Made by a program: the position numbers and the translations under genes. This document shows, one piece after another, positions 7,856 to 14,695 of a stretch of DNA of 14,710 nucleotides. The DNA comes from an uncultured Armatimonadota bacterium (GTDB lineage: Bacteria > Armatimonadota > Armatimonadia > Armatimonadales > Armatimonadaceae). Numbering within the stretch: position 1 is the first letter of the stretch; each line of letters opens with the position of its first letter. The notes under the pieces are model-generated. The model saw only the letters and a list, made by a program, of their open reading frames with translations. It was not told where the DNA came from and did no database searches. The DNA is taken from positions 1 to 14,710 of the forward strand of contig CAIYBQ010000576.1 in NCBI GenBank assembly GCA_903924445.1, given 5' to 3'.

Positions 7856-7862
7856 TTGGATG

Positions 7863-7866
7863 TCCT
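7863..7866 (-). promoter_or_regulatory. Shine-Dalgarno AGGA overlapping the phosphoesterase stop codon
   Basis: On the minus strand TAGGACATCCAAATG combines the TAG stop of the phosphoesterase gene with AGGA and, seven bases on, the ATG of the GNAT gene. It matches the junction at 3572-3586 at 12 of 15 positions. Confidence 0.65.
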
Positions 7867-8824
7867 ATTTCCCTTCTGCGATGGCTTCCGTCCAGCCCCA
7901 AGGGATGTACTGCTCCTTGAATGTGCCATCCGCGTTCAGATCCAGAATGCGATACCCGGGCATCACGCCGTTGTTTGCGCCCTTCCACCACGCGCCGCAA
8001 ATCGCGCCGCCGCAGAGATAGGAAACGCCATCGTAGTCGACCCGGTCGAGCTGATGCGTATGGCCACTCAGACAAATTTTCACGTGGCGATGCTTTCGAA
8101 AGAGAACCTTTAGCTCGTTCAAGTTCTTCGTCATCGAGTCCCCGCCCACCGTCCAGTCACCCGTCTTTTGATCATACGAACCGGCAAGCGTCGTCACGGA
8201 CAGAATCGGGATATGCGTCATGATGACGGTCGGGCGTGTGTCCTGCCCAAGCGTTTGGTCCAGCCAGGCCATTTGCTCGGGGTCAATGATGGCGTTATAG
8301 CCATCCGGGGTTAGGTAAATGTTGTCGATAACAATGACATTCCAGCCGCCGACCTGGTGTGCATGATAAGTGCGCTCATAGCCAAAGAGGTCGAGAAACC
8401 ACTTTTTTCCCCAGAGGCGCTCGGAGCCGGTGGTTGCGCTGTCTTTCTTGCTCCAGCCCCACGGGTCATGATTACCGATGGCATGAAAGCTCTGGATGTT
8501 GGTGTGGTCCCGGCAGGTCTTTGTGAAGATATCCCACTGCGTGCGGGTGCGGGCTTCCGTTTGTGCGTAGGCATCCATGATCAAATCGCCGCCAAACAGC
8601 AATGCGGCGGGTTTGTGTTTCTGCTTCATGATGTGGTCGAGGCAGAGGGCGAGGCCTTTGGGTGCACCGAGCTCGGGTTGCACGTGCGAGTCGGTCAAGT
8701 GGACGATGCGGGTGGATTTTCCCTTTGCCGAAACGACTGGCTGGGAGGTGGAGGCGGATGCTGCGTGTGCGAGTGAAAGGGGCGCGAGGGCGCCTCCAAG
8801 AATCATGTCCCGTCGGGTAATCAT
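7865..8824 (-). CDS. Tat-exported calcineurin-like metallophosphoesterase (CpdA-like)
   Basis: The 319-residue protein begins MITRRDMILGGALAPLSLAHAASAS, a twin-arginine signal (Arg4-Arg5) with cleavage likely near AHA or ASA. This implies folding, probably with metals, before export. The metallophosphoesterase motifs are complete: DSH (Asp45, His47), GGD (Asp80), GNHD (Asn118, His119), MTH (His204) and GHTH (His255, His257), building a dinuclear metal site. The layout is like 3',5'-cyclic-AMP phosphodiesterase CpdA and related phosphatases, but CpdA is cytoplasmic, so an extracellular phosphomonoester or diester is more likely here. The ATG has no Shine-Dalgarno sequence. TACAAT on the minus strand (8832-8837) ends seven bases before it, which could give a leaderless message, although no good -35 box is seen. 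The histidine kinase gene ends 76 bp upstream on the same strand. Confidence 0.93.
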   Translation of the reverse strand: MITRRDMILGGALAPLSLAHAASASTSQPVVSAKGKSTRIVHLTDSHVQPELGAPKGLALCLDHIMKQKHKPAALLFGGDLIMDAYAQTEARTRTQWDIFTKTCRDHTNIQSFHAIGNHDPWGWSKKDSATTGSERLWGKKWFLDLFGYERTYHAHQVGGWNVIVIDNIYLTPDGYNAIIDPEQMAWLDQTLGQDTRPTVIMTHIPILSVTTLAGSYDQKTGDWTVGGDSMTKNLNELKVLFRKHRHVKICLSGHTHQLDRVDYDGVSYLCGGAICGAWWKGANNGVMPGYRILDLNADGTFKEQYIPWGWTEAIAEGK

Positions 8825-8831
8825 AGAGATG

Positions 8832-8837
8832 ATTGTA
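8832..8837 (-). promoter_or_regulatory. Possible -10 box for a leaderless phosphoesterase transcript
   Basis: Minus-strand TACAAT (5 of 6 to TATAAT) ends seven bases before the phosphoesterase ATG, so transcription would begin at or next to the start codon. The only TTGACA-like match, TTAACA, sits 21 bases away, too far for a standard spacer. Support is weak. Confidence 0.25.
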
Positions 8838-8900
8838 GCGTGAGAGCGCTTTTGCAGTTGTTAACGCCAGTAGCGGCACTAGCCTATGGCTATCACAACC

Positions 8901-10304
8901 TTATGACGCGATTTCTGCTGCAGTTGGTCCTTCTGGGAGATGAATCATCACTTCCATCCCCCGCCCCGGCTCGCTCAAAAGGCGCATTGTGCCCCCATGT
9001 GCCGCAACGATGGAGGTGCAGATGGCCAAACCAAGTCCCGTTCCACCGTTATCACCAGGGCCACTTCGCGCACGTGCATCATCCACCCGGTAAAACCGCT
9101 CTCCCAGCCGCGAAAGGTGCTCATTGGAAACCCCGCAGCCGGTATCGCGTACGGTAATCGATGCCTCTGTCATTGCCAGCGTAATCACACCCCCGGCAGG
9201 TGTATAGCGGACTGCGTTTGAAATTAGATTGACAACCACGCGCAAGAGGTCGCTTTCGTTGCCGTAGAGCTGGGCATCCAATGGAGCTATCTGAACATCT
9301 ACGTTGATGTCGCCCGGAATCACCAGCTGAGACAGGGCGTGTGCCGCAAGCTCATCGGCGCGCATCAAGACTTTTTGGGTCCCAAGGTTTCCGGCATCCC
9401 CGCGGGCCAGAACAAGGAGACCATCCACCACCTGTGCCATCGCATCCGCGGCTCCTTCGACGACGCGGAGGGCATCGGAAAGTGCATCCGGGTTCTGGTC
9501 GCCAAGCAGTGCAACGCCTGCAACACCTTTGATGCGCGTCAGGGGCGTTCGTAGCTCATGGCTGGCATCCGCGACAAAGCGTTTCTTCTGCGCAAATGCC
9601 AACTCAAGCCGCGAAAGGAGACCATTAAATGTGGATGCCAACGCGGCAAATTCATCCGTACCGATAACGGGGAGCCGCTCGGAGAGCGTGGATGCCCCAA
9701 TCCGCTCTGCTGCGGCTGTCATCTGTTCGACGGGTTGCAGAACCCGTCGTGTAATCCAGAACGCAATCGCGCACGCAATCAATAAAACCACTGGAGAGAG
9801 CATCAGGAGTGTCCGATCAACTGCCTGAACAGAGCGCTCGATGTCAGCGATTGGGTAAGGGACCTGAATCGCACCGACGACGTTTCCACTTTGTCGAAAA
9901 GCAACTGTGAGGATGCGAAATGGCTCATCGTAAGCGATCACCCGTGTCGTCTGGACTGGCTTTGCCGCGGTCATATTCACGGCACGCTGATCCCACGCGA
10001 GGAGGGTGTCCCCACCCGGAGGCGCAGTGCCATCCAGCATCACAACCACAGGTTTGTACGGGTTTCCACGGTTTGGCGCAGGCCCTCTCGGTGCTCTGTC
10101 CGCCGGCTCGCCACGCTGCAGACGGGCAGCTGTTCGATCCGCACGGGTTGACAGCTCACGGTCGATGGTTCCGTAAAGCGTTGATGAAGTCAGCTGCCGG
10201 ACACCCAGACCTGCGGCTGTAAACACGCCGATCAGTATCATGGATGAGCCGATAATCAGCTGCCAACGGATTCCTCCCAGCTTGGGGAACACTTGGATGC
10301 TCAT
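8901..10304 (-). CDS. Sensor histidine kinase (HAMP-HisKA-HATPase), partner of the OmpR-type regulator
   Basis: I start at the ATG at 10304 (467 residues), which overlaps the regulator's TGA as ATGA; a longer frame to 10343 would lie inside the regulator. TM1 is at residues 13-35. A periplasmic domain (36-165) follows, with a Pro/Arg/Asn-rich stretch near 67-85 and FRILTVAFRQSGNVVGAIQVPYP later in it. TM2 is at 166-184, followed by HAMP (185-237). The H-box FVADASHELRTPLTR carries phospho-accepting His249. The N-box is VNLISNAVRYTP (Asn359, Asn363), the G1 box DTGCGV (Asp387), the F-box ERFYRVDDARAR and the G2 box GTGLGL (421-426). All catalytic motifs are intact. The order TM-sensor-TM-HAMP-kinase fits the group that pairs with OmpR/PhoB-type regulators. 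The signal is unknown. The gene ends 76 bp before the phosphoesterase gene on the same strand. Confidence 0.95.
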   Translation of the reverse strand: MSIQVFPKLGGIRWQLIIGSSMILIGVFTAAGLGVRQLTSSTLYGTIDRELSTRADRTAARLQRGEPADRAPRGPAPNRGNPYKPVVVMLDGTAPPGGDTLLAWDQRAVNMTAAKPVQTTRVIAYDEPFRILTVAFRQSGNVVGAIQVPYPIADIERSVQAVDRTLLMLSPVVLLIACAIAFWITRRVLQPVEQMTAAAERIGASTLSERLPVIGTDEFAALASTFNGLLSRLELAFAQKKRFVADASHELRTPLTRIKGVAGVALLGDQNPDALSDALRVVEGAADAMAQVVDGLLVLARGDAGNLGTQKVLMRADELAAHALSQLVIPGDINVDVQIAPLDAQLYGNESDLLRVVVNLISNAVRYTPAGGVITLAMTEASITVRDTGCGVSNEHLSRLGERFYRVDDARARSGPGDNGGTGLGLAICTSIVAAHGGTMRLLSEPGRGMEVMIHLPEGPTAAEIAS

Positions 10305-10978
10305 TCGCCCTCGGGCCGCCGGACGCAATAGCCAACGCCCCAAATGGTGTGGATCAGCTTGGCCTCGTGGTCATCATCCACTTTGCGGCGGATGCTGCGG
10401 ATACAGACATCGACCACATTTGATGCCGTGGCATCACAAGCCCAAACACGGTTCAGAATCGCATCACGGGTAAAAACATGGCTCTCGCGCTGCGCCATCG
10501 CGCAAAGGAGCTCATACTCCCGGAGGGTAAGCGTGATGTCCATTCCAGCACGGGACACGGTATGGCGTTGCGTGTCAATCTCGAGGTCTGCAATCCGGAT
10601 GATGGTGCCTTTGTGCTCAGAATCCCGGCGTGAAAGTGCGCGGACACGTGCGAGAACCTCACGAAAATCAAATGGCTTTGCGAGGTAGTCATCCGCGCCG
10701 GCATCCAGGCCACGAACCCTGTCATCCACTGTTCCCAGCGCGGTGAGCATCAGGATTGGAACCGTGATGCGCTCCGTGCGCAGTATCCGGCAGAACTCTA
10801 TTCCACCGATTCCGGGGAGCATCACATCCAGGATAATAAGCTGAAATGTCTGGCTTCTGGCCTGCTCCAAACCTGATAAGCCATCGGTTGCACTCACCGC
10901 GGTGTACCCGGCATTTTGCAACCCGGTCTGGAGCAACGCTGCCGTGCTGTGATCATCTTCAACAATCAAAATGCGCAT
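10301..10978 (-). CDS. OmpR/PhoB-family response regulator
   Basis: I start at the ATG at 10978, giving MRILIVEDD, the usual family N-terminus (225 residues); an ATG at 10993 would add five residues. The receiver domain (about 1-115) has acidic Asp8/Asp9, phospho-acceptor Asp51 in IILDVMLPG, Thr79 in LMLTALG and Lys101 in YLAKPFDF. The winged-helix DNA-binding domain (about 125-225) has LTLREYELLCAMAQ, then RDAILNRVW, NVVDVCIRSIRRKVD and IHTIWGVGYCVRRP, all typical of OmpR-type trans_reg_C domains. The 3' end overlaps the kinase start as ATGA, so regulator and kinase are made together. It is divergent from the sulfatase gene; two TGAATTCA palindromes in the shared intergenic region are candidate binding sites. 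Confidence 0.96.
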   Translation of the reverse strand: MRILIVEDDHSTAALLQTGLQNAGYTAVSATDGLSGLEQARSQTFQLIILDVMLPGIGGIEFCRILRTERITVPILMLTALGTVDDRVRGLDAGADDYLAKPFDFREVLARVRALSRRDSEHKGTIIRIADLEIDTQRHTVSRAGMDITLTLREYELLCAMAQRESHVFTRDAILNRVWACDATASNVVDVCIRSIRRKVDDDHEAKLIHTIWGVGYCVRRPEGE

Positions 10979-10997
10979 CAGAGCTCTCATCATCCAC

Positions 10998-11040
10998 TGA
11001 ATTCATGAAATGCCGGTGAAATCAGTTCGATGAATTCATG
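10998..11040. promoter_or_regulatory. Paired TGAATTCA palindromes, candidate operator between regulator and sulfatase genes
   Basis: TGAATTCATG occurs at 10998-11007 and again at 11031-11040. The core TGAATTCA is an eight-base palindrome, and the copies are 33 bp apart, close to three helical turns, so bound proteins would face the same side. They lie just upstream of the regulator start and about 50-90 bp before the sulfatase start. Use by the adjacent OmpR-type regulator is inferred from position. Confidence 0.45.
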
Positions 11041-11057
11041 CATTTTTCATTTGTGCT

Positions 11058-11070
11058 TGCCATATTGGCA
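11058..11070. promoter_or_regulatory. Inverted repeat TGCCATATTGGCA upstream of sulfatase
   Basis: Five-base arms TGCCA/TGGCA flank TAT, seven bases upstream of the sulfatase ribosome binding site. It could be a small operator or form a hairpin in the leader. It is not related in sequence to the TGAATTCA sites. Confidence 0.3.
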
Positions 11071-11076
11071 TCATCT

Positions 11077-11083
11077 GGAGGTG
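11077..11083 (+). promoter_or_regulatory. Strong ribosome binding site of the sulfatase gene
   Basis: GGAGGTG is followed by seven bases and the ATG at 11091. It is the best Shine-Dalgarno match in the window, while several other genes here have none, and it fixes the sulfatase start. Confidence 0.75.
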
Positions 11084-11090
11084 TCGACAA

Positions 11091-12605
11091 ATGTTGATGC
11101 GGAGTTTATTTGGGCTGATGGCTTTGGGTACAGTCATCGGTGGTGGAATCGCCATTTCTGGCGTTTCTGAAAGCCGGGAGCCTTTGCCAACCAACCGTGT
11201 GGCAAACCCGATGCCGGCTGCCAAGCCGAATTTCATCCTCATTTTGGGTGAAGGTCATGGCAATTCCAGCCTGCCATTTACGCAAGATCCCGGATTACCG
11301 GATGCCCGTAACACTGGTGTAAAAATGCCGGCTTTTGAAGATGTTGCCAATAACGGAATTCGATTTAGCCGGTTTTATGCCGCCAGTCCCCGGTGTACAC
11401 CGACGCGCGCCGCGCTCCTAACGGGCAAAACAAGTGGTCGCTTACAAATGACGTTTGTGAATGAGGGCCGTAAGGATGATGCATCCAATACAAAAATGCT
11501 CCCCCCACGGACATCCACAGAGCTTGCCGCCACTGAGACAACTCTCCCGGAAATGCTCCAGAGTGCAGGTTACGCGACTGCCCACTTTGGCAAGTGGCAT
11601 GTTGGTCGGAGCAATCCATCCACGCATGGCTTTACTGAAAATGATGGCGCTAACAACAATGGCGGTCCAGAAAATGTTCAGGATCCAGCCACATTGCAGA
11701 CACCCAAAAATGCTGCTGCAGCCGTGGAGTTTGTAAAGAAGCAAATCGCCGCAAAGAAGCCGTTTTATGTGCAGATTTCGCAGTATGCGAGCAAGGCGGA
11801 TGTCGACCAAGAGCGGATGGACACGGCCCTGGCTGACCTCCAGAAACTACTGAAAGAATCTGGTCAGGCTGAGAACACGTACATCCTGTACACCACGGAC
11901 CACGGAACACCGGGCCGCAATTCGCCATTTAAGGCTGGAAAGGGATTTCTGACAGAGGGCGGCATCCGCGTGCCGTTGGTTATCAGTGGTCCGGGCATCC
12001 CCAAAGGCAAGTTTGTATCGACGCCTGTCAGCACAATGGACATTTTCCCAACGGTTGCTGAACTTGCGGGTGTGACGACGCTACCAAAGGACATCGATGG
12101 TGGCTCCGTCGTTGCGATGTTGAAATCTGGAATGCCGGGCAAAGCTGCCGGGCGCTCGGAGGACATTTACTTTCACTTCCCCCACTACGACATGAACAAC
12201 GGCGGACCCTGTTCGGCGATTGTCAGCGGCGATTACAAGCTGATTCGCTACTACGAGGATGACCACTTTGAGCTCTACAACGTCGTAACGGATCCCAGTG
12301 AACGTAAAAATTTGGTGATGGACAAGCCTGAAATCCTTAAGGAGATGACCGGGAAGCTTGAAGTCTACTTGAAGTCGATCAATGCGGGGATGGCGACAAA
12401 GAACCCTAACTTTGATCCCAATAAGCCATCCGATGGTGCTCCACAGCGCGGTCGCAAGGGCGGGTTTGGGCCAGCTGAAGGCAACCCTGGTGGTGGACAG
12501 GGCCAGGGTGGCGGCGGAGGTCGCGGTGGACGCGGAGGCGGTGGGGGCCAGGGTGGTGGAGGTGGTCGTGGTGGCAATGCCGGCGGTGGAAACGGAGGCT
12601 GGTGA
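11091..12605 (+). CDS. Secreted sulfatase-like hydrolase (alkaline phosphatase superfamily) with Gly-rich tail
   Basis: The 504-residue protein has an N-terminal hydrophobic segment (about residues 4-26) that looks like a signal peptide or membrane anchor. The sulfatase fold spans about 45-430. SPRCTPTRAALLTGK carries the C-x-P-x-R motif (Cys102, Arg106) that formylglycine-generating enzyme converts. FGKWH gives Lys168 and His170, YTTDHG gives Asp270 and His271, and KAGKGFLTEGGIRVP gives Lys284. Two points are unusual. The normal Asp-Asp metal pair after the first strand is Glu54-Gly55 (ILGEGHG). The segment that usually holds a PH histidine after the third strand is reduced to QISQYASK. Related Planctomycete-type proteins share the GEGxG form as I recall them, so this is probably a subfamily rather than decay. 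Residues 450-504 are Gly/Arg/Gln-rich. It likely desulfates polysaccharides; the substrate is unknown. Confidence 0.9.
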   Translation: MLMRSLFGLMALGTVIGGGIAISGVSESREPLPTNRVANPMPAAKPNFILILGEGHGNSSLPFTQDPGLPDARNTGVKMPAFEDVANNGIRFSRFYAASPRCTPTRAALLTGKTSGRLQMTFVNEGRKDDASNTKMLPPRTSTELAATETTLPEMLQSAGYATAHFGKWHVGRSNPSTHGFTENDGANNNGGPENVQDPATLQTPKNAAAAVEFVKKQIAAKKPFYVQISQYASKADVDQERMDTALADLQKLLKESGQAENTYILYTTDHGTPGRNSPFKAGKGFLTEGGIRVPLVISGPGIPKGKFVSTPVSTMDIFPTVAELAGVTTLPKDIDGGSVVAMLKSGMPGKAAGRSEDIYFHFPHYDMNNGGPCSAIVSGDYKLIRYYEDDHFELYNVVTDPSERKNLVMDKPEILKEMTGKLEVYLKSINAGMATKNPNFDPNKPSDGAPQRGRKGGFGPAEGNPGGGQGQGGGGGRGGRGGGGGQGGGGGRGGNAGGGNGGW

Positions 12606-12775
12606 TGCGCACGCTGTTACACATTTTAGGTATTCGACAGGACCCGGCACAGCCTGAGCGGCCCCGGGGTGGACAGGGTGGCGGCGGCGGACGTGGCGGT
12701 CAGGGCCAGGGCGGTGGCCAAGGTCAGGGCGGTGGCGGTGGGCGTCAAGGTGGACAGGGCGGACCTCCTCCCGTT
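12490..12775 (+). repeat. Gly/Gln/Arg-coding low-complexity repeats on both sides of the sulfatase-phosphoesterase junction
   Basis: GGN/CAG/CGN-rich imperfect repeats fill the sulfatase 3' end (about 12484-12602) and resume in the phosphoesterase 5' end (about 12668-12770). CAGGGTGGCGGCGG is identical at 12504-12517 and 12674-12687. GGTGGACAGGG occurs at 12492, 12668 and 12749. The 170-base offset between the 14-mers matches the frame difference between the two genes, so both copies encode QGGGG in frame. Confidence 0.8.
12594..12598 (+). promoter_or_regulatory. Ribosome binding site inside the sulfatase 3' end for the phosphoesterase
   Basis: GGAGG, within the final Gly-Gly-Trp codons of the sulfatase, lies six bases before the ATG at 12605, which overlaps the sulfatase TGA as TGATG. 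This supports ATG at 12605 rather than the GTG three bases earlier, and points to coupled translation. Confidence 0.65.
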
Positions 12776-13999
12776 TACAGAACCGATGTACCCGCGCATG
12801 CCTATGACATCGTCATGGGAATGGTCGATGCAAACAGCTGCGTCATCAATGTCCTTTGCTACGCGGACCGCAGGGGTACGCTCGAACTCAGTCGAAAAGG
12901 CGGCAAAATGGAACGTAAGCTCCCTGAACAAGCCTTTACAAAGGATGCCCCGGTCGCGATAACGCTTGATAAGCTGAAGGCATCCACTGAGTACAGCTAC
13001 AAAATTAGCTTTGATGATGGAACAGCTGCTGAGCGCACCTTTGTCACACAGCGAAGACCGGGAGAAAAGTTTACATTCACGATTCAGGCCGACTCGCACC
13101 TCGATGGAGGCTCGGCGGCAGAAGTCTATTTGAGATCACTGGAAACCATCACCGGTTCTGACTTCCTCATCGATCTCGGCGACACCTTCATGCCGGATAA
13201 GTACCGGGATTATCATGACTCGCTCAAGCAGTACATCGCGCAGAGGTATTACTTCGATGCCTCCAAAGTCCCGGTGCGGATGATCACAGGAAATCACGAT
13301 GGCGAGCTTGGGCGCTTCCGACCGATTCTTGCCGAAGAGTCGATGGCGACCTGGGCGCGTACGACGCGCCGCAAGTATTACCCAACGACGGAAAACAACT
13401 TCTGGTCATTTACATGGGGAGATGCCCTATTTGTCGCGCTAGACCCATTTTGGTACTCGACGGGCAGGCCGAATCAGGATAACTGGCGACATACCCTCGG
13501 CGCTGAGCAGCACAAATGGCTTGAAAAAACGCTCAGCGAAAGTAAGGCAACGTATAAATTTGTCTTCATACACAACCTCGTTGGCGGTCTTGGTAAAGAC
13601 AGCCGCGGCGGAGTCGAAGGTGCGGATGGCTATGAGTGGGGCGGCAAGGATACGGATGGCAAAGACATTTTTGCAGAGAAGCGTCCGGGCTGGTCGATGC
13701 CGATTCACCAGCTGCTCGTCACATTCAAGGTCAGTGCTGTTTTTCATGGACACGACCACGTGTATGCGCATCAGAGCAAGGATGGAATCATCTACCAGGA
13801 GCTCCCGCAGCCAAGCCACGGCCGCGGCGGCGCGATTGGGAGTGCGGCGGAATATGGCTATGTAACGGGCACAATTCTGCCGGGTGCGGGCGTGATGCGT
13901 GTGGATATCACTCCTGATAAGGCAACGTTTACCTACCTGCGAACGGACCGTGGCAAACCTGAAAAGGCACACGAGTTCACGATCATCGGGAAGAAATAA
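12605..13999 (+). CDS. Calcineurin-like metallophosphoesterase with Gly-rich N-terminus and Fn3-like domain
   Basis: Starting from the coupled ATG the protein has 464 residues. Residues 20-55 are Gly/Gln/Arg-rich. Residues 58-150 (VPAHAYDIVMG...STEYSYKISFDDG...RTFVTQRRP) form an Fn3-like domain, as in purple acid phosphatases. The phosphoesterase domain has QADSH (Asp163, His165), LGD (Asp193), GNHDGE (Asn230, His231), FIHN (His323) and FHGHDH (His381, His383), a complete dinuclear metal site. This layout is common in secreted phosphatases of Planctomycetes and relatives. Oddly, the N-terminus MRTLLHILGIRQDPAQ is too short and polar for an ordinary signal peptide, although the domain type is normally extracytoplasmic. 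It forms a two-gene operon with the sulfatase, which suggests release of sulfate and phosphate from the same material (inference). A strong terminator follows. Confidence 0.9.
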   Translation: MRTLLHILGIRQDPAQPERPRGGQGGGGGRGGQGQGGGQGQGGGGGRQGGQGGPPPVYRTDVPAHAYDIVMGMVDANSCVINVLCYADRRGTLELSRKGGKMERKLPEQAFTKDAPVAITLDKLKASTEYSYKISFDDGTAAERTFVTQRRPGEKFTFTIQADSHLDGGSAAEVYLRSLETITGSDFLIDLGDTFMPDKYRDYHDSLKQYIAQRYYFDASKVPVRMITGNHDGELGRFRPILAEESMATWARTTRRKYYPTTENNFWSFTWGDALFVALDPFWYSTGRPNQDNWRHTLGAEQHKWLEKTLSESKATYKFVFIHNLVGGLGKDSRGGVEGADGYEWGGKDTDGKDIFAEKRPGWSMPIHQLLVTFKVSAVFHGHDHVYAHQSKDGIIYQELPQPSHGRGGAIGSAAEYGYVTGTILPGAGVMRVDITPDKATFTYLRTDRGKPEKAHEFTIIGKK

Positions 14000-14008
14000 T
14001 CCGCATAG

Positions 14009-14049
14009 AAGTCCCCGGGGGAGACACTCTTCCCGGGGATTCTTTTGTC
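14009..14049 (+). terminator. Intrinsic terminator of the sulfatase-phosphoesterase operon
   Basis: TCCCCGGG (14012-14019) pairs perfectly with CCCGGGGA (14032-14039), extended by G-T and A-T pairs, around a loop of about 12 bases, and is followed by TTCTTTTG. It starts 12 bases after the phosphoesterase stop. It also sits before the end of the convergent Nudix gene. Confidence 0.88.
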
Positions 14050-14089
14050 GCTAGCGCCCGTACAAGATCATCCGATGTTGGGGCCCGGT

Positions 14090-14638
14090 CTAACCCATCC
14101 GGAACGCCAGCACCTTCCGGCCAAGCCGCGCTGTTGGCGGGTCGAGGTTGGCGATGACATCCGCGGCCGGCATCCACTGCGTATCCTCTCCCGGTTCCCA
14201 ATTCTCGGACATCACAAAGCCAAATCGGACATCGTAGTGGAGGTGCTCCGGCTGATTCTTGTGCGCGGGGATTGGGTGGACATCGATATCGATAATGCCG
14301 AGAAACCTCTGGATATCCGTAACACTTGCTCCTGTTTCCTCGCAGAGCTCGCGCAGGGATGCATCCGCGACGCTGGCATCCGAGTCCTCAACATGTCCGC
14401 CAGGCTGTACCCACCGGCCAATCTTTTTATGCCAGAGAATGACCATCCAGGGTTGGCTAGGGTGGATAGCAACGCAGCTTGCTGTCATATGCCCCTCGGG
14501 GGTATCGCGTGACAAGGAGTTTCCACGACACGTCTCAAAGAAATGCAGGGTAGCCGCAAGGTGCACTGCCTCTGTCGTATCCAGTGGTGTGTGCTGGTGA
14601 AGCTGGTCAGTGATGTCCTGAAGTCTGGAATCGGGCAT
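14090..14638 (-). CDS. Nudix hydrolase
   Basis: The 182-residue protein carries a Nudix box at about residues 80-104: GGHVEDSDASVADASLRELCEETGA, quoted here by key residues Gly81, Arg96-Glu97, Glu100-Glu101 and Gly103. Between the first Gly and the REL part there is one residue more than the textbook G-x5-E-x7-REUxEExGU spacing, with Asp in place of the first Glu. This spacing is known from a Nudix subgroup whose box begins QPGGHxE. WVQPGGHVE just before it and the GIIDIDVHPIP segment after it fit that subgroup. Such enzymes hydrolyse nucleoside diphosphates linked to another group; the substrate is unknown. About 50 residues of a predicted helical N-terminus precede the domain. No Shine-Dalgarno sequence is seen. 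It converges on the sulfatase-phosphoesterase operon, separated by its terminator. Confidence 0.92.
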   Translation of the reverse strand: MPDSRLQDITDQLHQHTPLDTTEAVHLAATLHFFETCRGNSLSRDTPEGHMTASCVAIHPSQPWMVILWHKKIGRWVQPGGHVEDSDASVADASLRELCEETGASVTDIQRFLGIIDIDVHPIPAHKNQPEHLHYDVRFGFVMSENWEPGEDTQWMPAADVIANLDPPTARLGRKVLAFRMG

Positions 14639-14695
14639 CCAGCAATGCTACCAGAATGGCTAGAATAGAGCATCACACCGGAAGATCCCGCATCA

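Noticed and set aside
8880..8892. Small hairpin TAGCCTATGGCTA between kinase and phosphoesterase, considered as a terminator
   Set aside because: Five-base stem with a three-base loop and no T tract; read-through from the kinase gene remains possible.
10305..10343. Longer histidine kinase start at 10343
   Set aside because: It would lie inside the regulator's last codons and add an Arg-rich, meaningless leader. The ATGA overlap at 10301-10304 is the usual regulator/kinase junction.
12081..12650. Minus-strand frames in the Gly-rich region, including a Pro-rich one
   Set aside because: They are antisense translations of GGN repeats and coding bias of the sulfatase; no start signals or family features.
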